Assembly (NCBI GenBank): GCA_029233925.1
Contig: JARGOX010000020.1
Span: 62,001 to 126,000 of the forward strand
DNA from: Rhizobiaceae bacterium
Lineage (GTDB): Bacteria; Pseudomonadota; Alphaproteobacteria; Rhizobiales; Rhizobiaceae
DNA: 64,000 nt
Direction: 5' to 3'
Shown here piece by piece: positions 44,731 to 53,298 of this stretch. Made by a program: the position numbers and the translations under genes. Each line of letters opens with the position of its first letter. Positions within the stretch are counted from its first letter, which is position 1. The notes beneath the pieces are model-generated. The model was not told where the DNA came from. It was given only the letters and a program-made list of their open reading frames with translations, and did not search any database.

Positions 44731-46374
44731 ATGACCGCCAATCCGTATGAAACCGGCCTTGATCGCAATCCCGCCAATTACCAGCCCTTGACGCCACTTT
44801 CCAATCTGTCGCGTGCGGCCCACGTCTATCCGGACCATCTTGCCGTGGTTCATGGCGCGCTGCGCATGGACTACCGGACCTTTTATACGCGTTCCAAACA
44901 ATTGGCCTCGAGCCTGGCCGCGCGCGGCATCAAAAAGGGCGACACAATATCGGTCATGTTGTCCAACACACCTGCGATGCTGGAGGCCCACCACGGCATT
45001 CCAATGGCTGGTGCTGTTCTCCACTCATTCAACACCAGACTTGATGCGGCTGTGATCGCCTTTCAACTTGATCACGCTGAAACAAAAATCCTGATTGTCG
45101 ACAGGGAATTTTCCGCTGTGATGGCTCAAGCGCTCGAATTGGCTGACGTCTCGCCACTGGTCATCGACTATGATGATCCCAATTACGGAGCAGATGCGCC
45201 CTTCCCCAAGGGCGAGAGGATCGGCTCTGAAGACTATGAGGCTTTTCTTCAGGCCGGAGATCCCGACTACGACTGGGCAGGACCCGATGATGAATGGGAT
45301 TCAATCTCGCTCAATTATACATCGGGAACAACGGGCAATCCGAAAGGTGTTGTCTATCACCACCGGGGTGCGGCCCTGATGGGCTATTCGAATGTCATTG
45401 CCTCGGGCATGCAAAAACACCCGGTCTATTTGTGGACCCTGCCCATGTTTCACTGCAATGGCTGGTGCTTTCCCTGGACGCTGGGCGTTGTTGCCGGAAC
45501 CCATATTTGCCTGAGATGGGTGCGTGCCGAGGCGATGTATGATGCCCTTGCCGATCATGGCGTCACCCATCTGTGCGGTGCGCCGATTGTCATGTCGACA
45601 CTTCTCAATGCCTCCGATAGCGAAAAACGCAGCTTTGACCAGACAGTTTCGTTCAATACGGCAGCCGCACCGCCGCCGGAAACTGTTCTGGCGGGCATGG
45701 CCGATGCTGGATTTGAGGTGGTGCATCTTTATGGTCTGACGGAAACCTATGGCCCGGCAGTCGTCAATGAGTGGAACCGAGATTGGGATCGCCTGGATCC
45801 GCACAACCGCATTGCACTTAAGGCACGCCAGGGTGTGCGCTACAACGCCTTGGAAGGATTAAGCATTCGCGATCCGGAGACGATGGAACCGGTTCCCGAC
45901 GATGGCGAAACCATCGGCGAAGTGATGTTTCGCGGCAATATTGTGATGAAAGGCTATCTGAAAAATCTCGAGGCCAGTTCCGAGGCTTTTGCCGGGGGCT
46001 GGTTCCATTCCGGTGACCTCGGCGTCATGCATCCCGACGGCTATATCCAGTTGAAGGACAGGTCCAAGGACATCATCATTTCCGGCGGCGAGAATATCTC
46101 TTCAATCGAGGTCGAGGATGCGCTCTATCGTCATCCCGGCGTCCAGACCGCAGCCGTCGTGGCAAGGCCCGATGACAAATGGGGAGAAACACCCTGTGCC
46201 TTTATCGAATTGAAGCCCGGCCATACGGCAACACACGAAGAAATAATCGACCATTGCCGCGCATTGCTGGCCCATTTCAAATGCCCGCGGCATGTGGTTT
46301 TCCAGGAAGTGCCAAAAACATCGACCGGAAAAATCCAGAAATTTGTGCTGCGTGAGCAGGCAAAAATTCTGTAG
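44731..46374 (+). CDS. Acyl-CoA synthetase (DmdB/AAE-like)
   Basis: The 547-residue ligase has the ANL motifs: NYTSGTTGNPKGVVYHHRGAAL, LPMFHCNGWCFPWTL, LYGLTETYGP, GWFHSGDLGVMHPDGYIQLKDRSKDIIISGGENISSIEVED, and the catalytic lysine in KTSTGKIQKF. The HCNGWCFPW segment is shared with methylmercaptopropionate-CoA ligases (DmdB) and medium-chain acid ligases. The TauE-type exporter upstream would fit an organosulfur role, but medium-chain fatty acids are equally possible. GGAG lies six bases before the ATG. Confidence 0.92.
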   Translation: MTANPYETGLDRNPANYQPLTPLSNLSRAAHVYPDHLAVVHGALRMDYRTFYTRSKQLASSLAARGIKKGDTISVMLSNTPAMLEAHHGIPMAGAVLHSFNTRLDAAVIAFQLDHAETKILIVDREFSAVMAQALELADVSPLVIDYDDPNYGADAPFPKGERIGSEDYEAFLQAGDPDYDWAGPDDEWDSISLNYTSGTTGNPKGVVYHHRGAALMGYSNVIASGMQKHPVYLWTLPMFHCNGWCFPWTLGVVAGTHICLRWVRAEAMYDALADHGVTHLCGAPIVMSTLLNASDSEKRSFDQTVSFNTAAAPPPETVLAGMADAGFEVVHLYGLTETYGPAVVNEWNRDWDRLDPHNRIALKARQGVRYNALEGLSIRDPETMEPVPDDGETIGEVMFRGNIVMKGYLKNLEASSEAFAGGWFHSGDLGVMHPDGYIQLKDRSKDIIISGGENISSIEVEDALYRHPGVQTAAVVARPDDKWGETPCAFIELKPGHTATHEEIIDHCRALLAHFKCPRHVVFQEVPKTSTGKIQKFVLREQAKIL

Positions 46375-46529
46375 AGAATTTATCATCGAATGGATTGAGA
46401 AAACGGTCTGGATCGATGCAGAGCAGCACCGCTTACAGGATCGGCGCATGGTGGGTAATCCATGCGCCGACTTCACGAGAACGGATTTTCAATCAGCCTC
46501 GTCTATATTGGTAGGTGGACTTGAACCGG

Positions 46530-46727
46530 CTAGTTGTATTGCAGCTCGCCTGATGCAGTCACTTCGCTACGCAATCGCTCGATCTCATCTTTCAGACGCA
46601 GTTTTCGTCGCTTGATGTCATTGATCGTCGTATCATCAATTGAAGGTTGGTTGAGAACAGTGTGCAGTTCCTCTTCGAGAGCGCCGTGTTTTTTTTCAAG
46701 CGTTACAAGATGAGCATCTATTGTCAT
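46530..46727 (-). CDS. YdcH-family protein (DUF465), copy 1
   Basis: The 65-residue protein matches YdcH/DUF465: AHLVTLEKKHGALEEELHTVLNQPSIDDTTINDIKRRKLRLKDEIERLRSE. It is a helical hairpin with a conserved KRRKLRLKDEI segment. GGAG lies just before ATG 46727. The function is unknown. A second YdcH gene lies 264 bases away in divergent orientation. Confidence 0.9.
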   Translation of the reverse strand: MTIDAHLVTLEKKHGALEEELHTVLNQPSIDDTTINDIKRRKLRLKDEIERLRSEVTASGELQYN

Positions 46728-46885
46728 TCAACAACTCCTTTTATCAGTGTAACAGCCTTTGACAGGCTGCAACTTGCAAGTGTGCCACTAATATATGGTG
46801 ATTGTCGAAGAATAATTTCAAGATGGTGGATAAGTTCCTAATCTTAGGTGTTTTGTACCTTTCGACAAAATGCTAGAGCATGCCG

Positions 46886-46906
46886 CAGGTCACTGATCGT
46901 GACCTG
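46886..46906. repeat. Perfect 21-base palindrome between two ydcH genes
   Basis: CAGGTCAC (46886-46893) and GTGACCTG (46899-46906) are exact complements around TGATC. It may be a regulator site or an RNA hairpin in the leader of the second ydcH gene. No T-run follows on either strand. Confidence 0.6.
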
Positions 46907-46991
46907 AATCAGAGCAAAACCCCGCGAATCACCGCGCCGTAAGGCCGTCATCAGGGTATGTCTCTAAGCGTATTGTAGACAGGGAGATGGT

Positions 46992-47195
46992 ATGTCCGAT
47001 CAGGATCAGGCAGAATTGCGATTAAATGCCGCACGCTTGCGCCAGGAGCATGAGGATTTCGACATCGCCATCAATGCCATGATTCAGACAGGTTGTGATG
47101 CTCTTCGTGTTCAACGTATGAAAAAGAAGAAACTTGCGCTCAAAGACAGGTTGTCCCTTGTCGAAGACCAGATTATTCCCGATATCATTGCCTGA
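46992..47195 (+). CDS. YdcH-family protein (DUF465), copy 2
   Basis: The 67-residue protein again shows the DUF465 pattern: LNAARLRQEHEDFDIAINAMIQTGCDALRVQRMKKKKLALKDRLSLVED. It is only distantly similar to copy 1. GGGAG at 46981-46985 precedes the ATG. It lies 18 bases before purE and is probably cotranscribed with purEK, an arrangement common in Rhizobiales. Confidence 0.9.
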   Translation: MSDQDQAELRLNAARLRQEHEDFDIAINAMIQTGCDALRVQRMKKKKLALKDRLSLVEDQIIPDIIA

Positions 47196-47213
47196 AAACA
47201 GACAGGAAATCAC

Positions 47214-47708
47214 ATGACCACCATGCCGCCGGTCGCCATCATCATGGGAAGCCAGTCAGACTGGCCAACCATGAAACATGCGGCAGAAACACTAGATGAA
47301 CTGAAAATCGCCTACGAGGCGCTGATCATATCAGCGCATCGCACGCCGGACAGAATGGTTGAATTTGCCAAGTCAGCGCGAGGCAAAGGCTTCAAGACAA
47401 TCATAGCCGGTGCCGGCGGGGCAGCACACCTGCCCGGCATGACGGCCTCCCTGACTCCCTTGCCTGTTTTTGGTGTGCCGATACAGTCAAAGGCGCTCTC
47501 GGGTCAGGACAGTCTTCTTTCGATCGTGCAAATGCCTGCCGGCATCCCGGTCGGCACTCTGGCAATCGGACAGGCGGGCGCCGTCAACGCAGCCCTGTTG
47601 TCGGCAGCTGTGCTGGCCCTTGGTGATGAACAGCTCGCAACCCGACTTGACGAATGGCGCGCAAATCGCCGCGACGCAGTGCCGATACAGCCATCAGATG
47701 GGGGTTGA
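47214..47708 (+). CDS. purE: N5-carboxyaminoimidazole ribonucleotide mutase PurE
   Basis: PurE moves the carboxyl group of N5-CAIR to give CAIR in purine synthesis. The 164 residues include the substrate loop [29 protein letters not shown] with the active-site histidine, [15 protein letters not shown] and [33 protein letters not shown]. It is a class I PurE that works with PurK, encoded two bases downstream. CAGGAAA before ATG 47214 fits. Confidence 0.97.
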   Translation: MTTMPPVAIIMGSQSDWPTMKHAAETLDELKIAYEALIISAHRTPDRMVEFAKSARGKGFKTIIAGAGGAAHLPGMTASLTPLPVFGVPIQSKALSGQDSLLSIVQMPAGIPVGTLAIGQAGAVNAALLSAAVLALGDEQLATRLDEWRANRRDAVPIQPSDGG

Positions 47709-47710
47709 AC

Positions 47711-48808
47711 ATGCCGAATGAATATTCCTCGTCCCTGCCCGCGGGCAGCACCATAGGCATTGTCGGCGGTGGTCAACTGGGGCGGATGCTGGCCATGGCA
47801 GCAGCCCGACTGGGCTATCATACCATTGTGCTTGAGCCCGATGAGAAATGTCCCGCCACGCAGGTCTCCAGCAGCCAGATCACAGCCACCTATGATGACC
47901 CCGACGCCATCGATACGCTTGGCGTGCTGTGCGATGTCATCACCTATGAATTTGAGAACGTACCGCTTGAAACAGCCAGAACACTGGCATCAAAAACGCC
48001 GGTCTTTCCGCCGCCTGCGGCCTTGGAAATTGCCCAGGACCGTCTTGTTGAAAAGAATTTCCTCAATGATTGCGGCATTGCAACGGCGACGTTTGTTGCC
48101 ATCGACGGACAGCAGGAACTGGAAGACGCCCTTTCAAAGATGGGTGGCCGCGGTGTCCTGAAGACACGCCGCCTGGGCTACGACGGCAAGGGTCAGAAAA
48201 TGTTCAATGGACCGGAAGACGACCCGCAGGGTGCCTTTGGCCAACTTGGCAGCGTACCGCTGATACTGGAAAGCCTTGTGCCCTTCGTTGCAGAGATATC
48301 CATTATCGCCGCGCGGGATCAGGCCGGATCGATTGTCAGCTATGAACCTTCCCGCAACCACCACAGGGACGGCATTCTGCATCTTTCAACGGTTCCCTCC
48401 GGTGTCTCGCCAGAGGCAATCAGTGCCGCACAGCAGGCAGCAGAGTCCATATTGAGCAGGCTTGATTATGTCGGTGTCATCGGTGTCGAGTTTTTCGTCA
48501 TGGAAGACGGCAGCATTCTGGCAAATGAACTTGCGCCGCGCGTGCACAATTCAGGTCACTGGACTGAAGCCGCCTGTGCGATATCCCAGTTTGAACAGCA
48601 CATTCGCGCCATCTGCGGCCTTCCTCTTGCCGATTGTCATCGCCATTCTGATTGCGAAATGGAAAACATCATCGGCGAGGATGTCCAGCGGACCGGCCAG
48701 ATGCTGTTGGAGAAGGACGCCGTACTTCATATGTATGGCAAAAGCGAAGTGCGACCGGGACGAAAAATGGGGCATGTTACGCGGTTACAGCGGATTATCT
48801 GCAAATAG
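47711..48808 (+). CDS. purK: N5-carboxyaminoimidazole ribonucleotide synthetase PurK
   Basis: PurK uses ATP and bicarbonate to make N5-CAIR for PurE. The 365-residue ATP-grasp enzyme has IGIVGGGQLGRMLAMAAARLGYHT at the start, KTRRLGYDGKGQ in the ATP-binding part, and GVEFFVMEDGSILANELAPRVHNSGHWTEAACAISQFEQHIRAICGLPL. ATG 47711 directly follows the purE stop. An upstream frame within purE is not used. Confidence 0.97.
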   Translation: MPNEYSSSLPAGSTIGIVGGGQLGRMLAMAAARLGYHTIVLEPDEKCPATQVSSSQITATYDDPDAIDTLGVLCDVITYEFENVPLETARTLASKTPVFPPPAALEIAQDRLVEKNFLNDCGIATATFVAIDGQQELEDALSKMGGRGVLKTRRLGYDGKGQKMFNGPEDDPQGAFGQLGSVPLILESLVPFVAEISIIAARDQAGSIVSYEPSRNHHRDGILHLSTVPSGVSPEAISAAQQAAESILSRLDYVGVIGVEFFVMEDGSILANELAPRVHNSGHWTEAACAISQFEQHIRAICGLPLADCHRHSDCEMENIIGEDVQRTGQMLLEKDAVLHMYGKSEVRPGRKMGHVTRLQRIICK

Positions 48809-49121
48809 AAGCATTTGATGGCGGAAAACCGGTTCACTCGGCCCCCCTTGTTTACTTAACTGGACGCGTCGCGCAGCGCGATGTGGCGCATCGGGCAAGC
48901 GGCGCAACGTAGCCGATGGGCCGGCTTTCCCCACCCATTGAAGAAAGGGTGTTATTTCAATCCGGAGCAAGAGAGGGCCGATCGATTTTGCCCGCTGCTC
49001 GCGTTGACTTGCGCTTATGGTGGGGGGCACCACCGCGCGCAAGTCGCCTAATCAGCAACCAAAATCAATTCGGTCAAATGGTTCTAGTTGCAGACAATCT
49101 GCTGTAAAACACTAGGATCTG
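48809..49121. other. Intergenic region downstream of purK
   Basis: About 310 bases of GC-rich sequence with no supported gene. Open frames on the minus strand through here have no protein-like pattern. A weak hairpin GGTGG...CCACC lies near 49019-49034. Nothing else is clear until the rpmJ promoter. Confidence 0.5.
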
Positions 49122-49150
49122 TTGACAGAAATAGCTGTTGCAGGTAAATG
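49122..49150 (+). promoter_or_regulatory. Sigma70-type promoter of rpmJ
   Basis: TTGACA (49122-49127), a 17-base spacer, and TAAATG (49145-49150) make a near-consensus housekeeping promoter about 95 bases before rpmJ. Confidence 0.65.
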
Positions 49151-49163
49151 CATGGCAGAATTG

Positions 49164-49190
49164 AGCGCGTCGTAAGGCGCGCTTTTGTTT
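49164..49190 (+). terminator. Terminator-like hairpin in the rpmJ leader
   Basis: AGCGCG (49164-49169) pairs with CGCGCT (49178-49183) and is followed by a T-rich run. It lies between the rpmJ promoter and the rpmJ start, so it could attenuate rpmJ or simply be a structured leader. Confidence 0.5.
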
Positions 49191-49246
49191 ATTGTCGGCT
49201 CAACGGTCAATCCGGCCTTGTGAGTGCTGATCATGGATCTGGAACA

Positions 49247-49372
49247 ATGAAAATCAAAAACTCGCTTAAAGCGCTCAAGACACGGCATCGCGAAAACCGT
49301 CTGGTACGTCGCAAGGGTCGCGTTTACATCATCAACAAGCAGAATCCACGTTTCAAGGCACGCCAGGGCTAA
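49247..49372 (+). CDS. rpmJ: 50S ribosomal protein bL36
   Basis: The 41-residue basic protein starts [19 protein letters not shown] and ends RFKARQG, the bL36 pattern of Rhizobiales. The zinc ligands CxxC...H of classical bL36 are missing, so it is the zinc-free form. The frame extends upstream, but only the part from ATG 49247 is protein-like. It has its own promoter and a structured leader. Confidence 0.95.
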   Translation: MKIKNSLKALKTRHRENRLVRRKGRVYIINKQNPRFKARQG

Positions 49373-49458
49373 TGGCGATCGGCATCAATCTTTGCCGATT
49401 CGATCCGTTCACCAAAAATTGCCTTTGACCATCGGCGTGTCCGCCATATATTTATGGC

Positions 49459-50088
49459 ATGCGCCGATTTCTCTTGATTCTTGCTAGACAGACCAGCCTT
49501 GCCATTGCTGCTGCAATGGCAATGGGTGCAGTCGTGTCTATGGCTCAGGTTGACAATGCATCACCTGCCGAGCCGCAAAGCCAGACCAGCGAAAAGGCTT
49601 TGTCCAAGCCTGAACGCCTTGATGCTTACTTCCTGCAACTAAAACGTGTAGCCGCTCCCAAGCCGGCACGACGCATAGCCGACAAGATCTGGAAAGAATG
49701 GCGCCTGTCCGACAGCCCGACGGCAAATCAGCTGATGGAATGGGCCAATGAAGCCATGCAGGACAACCGCAATTTTATAGCGCTCGATCTGCTTGATCAG
49801 GTAACCGTTCTCGAGCCGGATTTCGCTGAAGGCTGGAACCGGCGTGCAACCCTTCATTACGTCATGGGAAGCCATGCCAAATCCATGGCCGACATCAACA
49901 GGGTATTGGCACTGGAGCCACGACACTTTGGCGCCCTGATGGGAATTGCCTCGATCCTCTCCGCAGCAGGCAGCGATGAAGCTGCGCTTGGAACCTACCT
50001 CAAAGTGTTGGAAATCTATCCGGCCATGCGCAACGCTCAGAAAAGAGTGGACGAATTGAGTCAAGAACTTGCCGGTGATGATATTTGA
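49459..50088 (+). CDS. Exported TPR-repeat protein
   Basis: The 209-residue protein has an N-terminal signal sequence (RRFLLILARQTSLAIAAAMAMGAVVSMAQ) and then TPR-like helical repeats: NFIALDLLDQVTVLEPDFAEGWNRRATLHYVMGSHAKSMADINRVLALEPRHFGALMGIASILSAAGSDEAALGTYLKVLEIYP. It is probably periplasmic and binds other proteins; the function is unknown. It lies 86 bases after rpmJ and 22 before the alpha/beta hydrolase, on the same strand. Confidence 0.88.
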   Translation: MRRFLLILARQTSLAIAAAMAMGAVVSMAQVDNASPAEPQSQTSEKALSKPERLDAYFLQLKRVAAPKPARRIADKIWKEWRLSDSPTANQLMEWANEAMQDNRNFIALDLLDQVTVLEPDFAEGWNRRATLHYVMGSHAKSMADINRVLALEPRHFGALMGIASILSAAGSDEAALGTYLKVLEIYPAMRNAQKRVDELSQELAGDDI

Positions 50089-50110
50089 CGATGTGTAACA
50101 AGCCAGCCTC

Positions 50111-51151
50111 GTGACCAACTATTTGTTCTTGACCATCATTTTGCTCGTTCTTGGCCTGTCCCTGTTCACCTGGTTTCAGGTTCGACGCATTGAACAGCGC
50201 TACCCGGCCACCGGCGACTTCACCGATGTGGGTGGCTACCGTTTGCATGCTGTTCATCTGCCAAAGCCCAAGGATGCGGACCTGCCGTCATTGGTGTTCA
50301 TCCATGGCGCCAGCGGCAATCTGCATGATCAGATGCAGGCATTCCGCAGCAGGCTGGAGGGACGCGCAGAAATGCTGTTTGTCGATCGCCCCGGCCATGG
50401 TTGGTCAGGCAGGCACGCAAAAGACGGCCATTTGCCCGAAAGTCAGGCGGGCGCCATCGCTGCACTGATGGAGCAAAAAGAGATTTCTCAGGCAATCATC
50501 GTCGGGCATTCATTTGGCGGCGTGATCGCCTTGACCATGGCCATGGAAAAACCGGAGAAGGTTGCGGGCCTGTTGCTTCTGTCAACGCCATCACATCCCT
50601 GGCCCGGCGGGGTGGATTGGCATTACACATTTGCAGCAAGGCCGTTTTTTGGAAAAATCTTCACCTGGCTGGCCACCATGCCGGCGGGTCTGTTGCAGAT
50701 CAGAGTTTCCGCGCAATCCGTCTTCACCCCCAATGCTTTTCCGCAGGACTACCTGCAAAAAACAGCTACGGCGCTGGTGCTGCGGCCCAGGACATTTCGC
50801 AACAATGCGGCCGATATCGCCTGGCTGCGCAGCCATGTGGTGAAGACATCACCACACTACAAGACCATCAAAAAGCCGACGATCATCATAACGGGAGAGG
50901 ACGATGATGTCGTTTCTCCAACCATCCACTCGGGCGTTCTGGCAAGCGATATAGAGGGCGCCAGGCTGATAAGACTGCCAGGTATCGGACACAAGCCTGA
51001 TTATGCAGCAACAGATCTGTGCATAGCAGCCATAGAGGAAATCTCAGGCAAAGCCGCCGATCTTTTACTGACAGCGGAACCCAGTGCACCATTTCAAGAT
51101 GGTGCACTGCGGGCAGATCAGATCCCGGTCAGGCCGTCGGATCCAATATAG
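50111..51151 (+). CDS. Membrane-anchored alpha/beta hydrolase
   Basis: The 346-residue protein has an N-terminal membrane helix (YLFLTIILLVLGLSLFTWF) and an alpha/beta hydrolase fold: LVFIHGASGNLHDQ, FVDRPGHGWS, the nucleophile elbow VGHSFGGVIAL, the acid in IITGEDDDVVSP, and His in PGIGHKPDY. It should hydrolyse an ester or similar bond; the substrate is unknown. The start is GTG 50111. Its last 34 bases overlap the convergent pyk gene. Confidence 0.9.
   Translation: MTNYLFLTIILLVLGLSLFTWFQVRRIEQRYPATGDFTDVGGYRLHAVHLPKPKDADLPSLVFIHGASGNLHDQMQAFRSRLEGRAEMLFVDRPGHGWSGRHAKDGHLPESQAGAIAALMEQKEISQAIIVGHSFGGVIALTMAMEKPEKVAGLLLLSTPSHPWPGGVDWHYTFAARPFFGKIFTWLATMPAGLLQIRVSAQSVFTPNAFPQDYLQKTATALVLRPRTFRNNAADIAWLRSHVVKTSPHYKTIKKPTIIITGEDDDVVSPTIHSGVLASDIEGARLIRLPGIGHKPDYAATDLCIAAIEEISGKAADLLLTAEPSAPFQDGALRADQIPVRPSDPI
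51082..51109. repeat. Perfect hairpin at the convergent hydrolase/pyk junction
   Basis: CAGTGCACCAT (51082-51092) and ATGGTGCACTG (51099-51109) pair over all 11 positions with a six-base loop. It lies inside the 3' end of the hydrolase gene, nine bases beyond the pyk stop. No T-run follows on either strand. Confidence 0.75.
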
Positions 51152-52557
51152 GCAATCCGCAACATGTTGGTTGCCCCAGGCGTGCCGAGCGGCACACCGG
51201 CAGAAATGATCACCCGATCACCCGGCTTGCCGAACTCTTCCCGCACCACAATGCGACAGGCACGGTCCACCATATCGTCCAGATCATGCGCATCTTCCGT
51301 GACAACACAGTGCAGCCCCCAAACGACCGACAACCGCCGGGCCGTCTGGATCACCGGAGACAGCGCTATGATCGGCACCTGTGGACGCTCGCGTGATGTA
51401 CGCATGCCCGTAGTGCCCGATGATGTATAGCAAACAATGGCAGACAGTTTCAGCGTTTCGGCGATCTGGCGGGCTGCCAGCGATATCGCATCAGCACCCG
51501 TTGCCTCGGGCTCAGAGCGCTGGGCCTGCATGATCCCGGTATAATTCGGGTCGGTCTCCACTTTGCGGGCAATCGCAGCCATGGTCGACACAGCCTCTAC
51601 AGGATAATCTCCGGCCGCCGATTCCGCCGACAGCATGATCGCATCAGCGCCTTCGAAGACGGCCGTTGCCACATCGGACACTTCCGCCCTTGTGGGCACC
51701 GGCGCGGTGATCATCGATTCCAGCATCTGGGTTGCAACAACAACGGGCTTGCCTGCCCGTCTGCAGGCACGCGTCAACTGCTTTTGCAGACCGGGAACAG
51801 ATTCGATCGGCATCTCGACACCCAGGTCGCCACGCGCAACCATCAATGCATCTGAAAGCTCGATGATTTCATCAATGCGCTCTATTGCCTGGGGTTTTTC
51901 GATTTTTGCCATCAAACCGACCCGCGAACGGGCAATCTTGCGCACTTCGGCAATATCTTCCGGGCGCTGAATAAAGGACAAAGCCACCCAGTCGACGTCA
52001 TCGGTCGCCAGAACAGCATCGAGATCCAGATGGTCTTTCGGGGTCAATGCGCTGACGCCCAAAGTGCTGTCCGGCAGACTGACGCCCTTGCGATCGGAAA
52101 TCTTTGTCCCGGACACGACCGTACATACAATCGATTTTCCGTCACAGGTCACGGCCTTCAGGTGCAGCCTTCCATCATCGATCAGCAATCGGTGGCCCGG
52201 TCGCACGGCGTCAAATATTTCCGGATGCGGAAGCTGGGCGCGTGTCGCATCTCCAGGGGTTTCATCCTGGTCCAGCGTAAAGGTCTGTCCGGCAATCAAT
52301 TGCGCCGAGCCTTCCGCAAACTTGCCGACACGCAGTTTCGGTCCCTGCAGGTCTGCAAGAATGCCGATGGGATGGCCACAGCGCTTTTCGACATTGCGGA
52401 TCCGCTGAATGAGGGTACGCATCATATCATGGCTTGAATGGCTCATGTTGATGCGAAAAAGATCCGCTCCGGCTTCATGCAACTTCTGTATCGTTCCTTC
52501 GTCAGAAGACGCCGGCCCCAGGGTAGCGAGGATTTTGACTTTGCGTAGACGCCTCAT
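51118..52557 (-). CDS. pyk: Pyruvate kinase
   Basis: Pyruvate kinase makes pyruvate and ATP from phosphoenolpyruvate. The 479 residues are full length: KILATLGPASSDEGTI, FRINMSHSSHD, DLQGPKLRVGKF, KIEKPQAIERIDEIIELSDALMVARGDLGVEMP, KPVVVATQMLESMITAPVPTRAEVSDVATAVFEGADAIMLSAESAAGDYPVEAV, and the C-terminal allosteric domain. ATG 52557 overlaps the TGA of the DUF1036 gene by one base (TGATG), so translation is coupled. Confidence 0.97.
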   Translation of the reverse strand: MRRLRKVKILATLGPASSDEGTIQKLHEAGADLFRINMSHSSHDMMRTLIQRIRNVEKRCGHPIGILADLQGPKLRVGKFAEGSAQLIAGQTFTLDQDETPGDATRAQLPHPEIFDAVRPGHRLLIDDGRLHLKAVTCDGKSIVCTVVSGTKISDRKGVSLPDSTLGVSALTPKDHLDLDAVLATDDVDWVALSFIQRPEDIAEVRKIARSRVGLMAKIEKPQAIERIDEIIELSDALMVARGDLGVEMPIESVPGLQKQLTRACRRAGKPVVVATQMLESMITAPVPTRAEVSDVATAVFEGADAIMLSAESAAGDYPVEAVSTMAAIARKVETDPNYTGIMQAQRSEPEATGADAISLAARQIAETLKLSAIVCYTSSGTTGMRTSRERPQVPIIALSPVIQTARRLSVVWGLHCVVTEDAHDLDDMVDRACRIVVREEFGKPGDRVIISAGVPLGTPGATNMLRIAYIGSDGLTGI

Positions 52558-53021
52558 CAATTTTGACCTTCTTCAATATCTGCCGTATCGGAAAGCTGGA
52601 CCATCCAGCTGGACTGCTGTCCGGTATCATATTCCTTGAACCCCATGCGCATGAAGCCTCTGGTGAAACAATTGTGCACACCGGTAATCTTGAATTCATC
52701 TTCTGCCACGCACATGTTTACATCACCGCCCCAGCGACCACCTCTGGCAGCGTCTTCGGCGTAGAGATAGTAATAGCGTGAGGCCAGCGCGCCTTCGATC
52801 ACGGTCGCGCAGGAGGTTGCGGGCACCTGCCACCAACCCTCCGTAATCCAGCCATCATCACCGCGATAGCCGATCGCAACTCCAACAAGGTTTTGAGTGC
52901 CATTGCATACACGGAAATCCGCGCGCGCTTCCGGTGCCACCAAAAAAGCACCCAAAAGAGCCAACAGGCCCAAGGTACCCTGCCACTTAAAAATACCTAG
53001 ACCTGACACTGTACGCTTCAT
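52557..53021 (-). CDS. DUF1036 exported protein
   Basis: The 154-residue protein has a signal peptide (QGTLGLLALLGAFLVAPEARA) and then the DUF1036 domain: FRVCNGTQNLVGVAIGYRGDDGWITEGWWQVPATSCATVIEGALASRYYYLYAEDA, with cysteines at VCNG, SCATV, MCVAE and HNCFT likely in two disulfides. It is probably periplasmic; no function is known. It lies before pyk and shares its transcript. Confidence 0.92.
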   Translation of the reverse strand: MKRTVSGLGIFKWQGTLGLLALLGAFLVAPEARADFRVCNGTQNLVGVAIGYRGDDGWITEGWWQVPATSCATVIEGALASRYYYLYAEDAARGGRWGGDVNMCVAEDEFKITGVHNCFTRGFMRMGFKEYDTGQQSSWMVQLSDTADIEEGQN

Positions 53022-53240
53022 TTCCTCAATTCAATATGCTGGACTGTTATGTGCCGCATTGCACGGCCCAATGTCAACGAAACCAATTGAAATCAGCCGC
53101 TGGCTACCCAGCAAACACACTTTAATAGTCGATTTGCCCTTTCACCTTGAAAAATGGACCGCAATAAGGCTTTGAATAGGGAATACCAATGAGGATGCTG
53201 ATTTGACCCGGCCTGTCGGCCCGGCATGCGACTCAAGCCT

Positions 53241-53285
53241 GCATGCAGCTTTCTACAACGTGCCCGCATGCAGCTTTCTACAACG
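53241..53285. repeat. Direct repeat of 20 bases before the DUF1244 gene
   Basis: GCATGCAGCTTTCTACAACG occurs exactly at 53241-53260 and again at 53266-53285, separated by five bases. It ends 13 bases before the DUF1244 ATG, so the repeat lies in the leader. Confidence 0.85.
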
Positions 53286-53298
53286 AGAAAGAGAACCG

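Noticed and set aside
48785-49042. Minus-strand frame of 85 codons downstream of purK
   Set aside because: Translation is low in pattern, no ribosome site, and no neighbour in the same direction.
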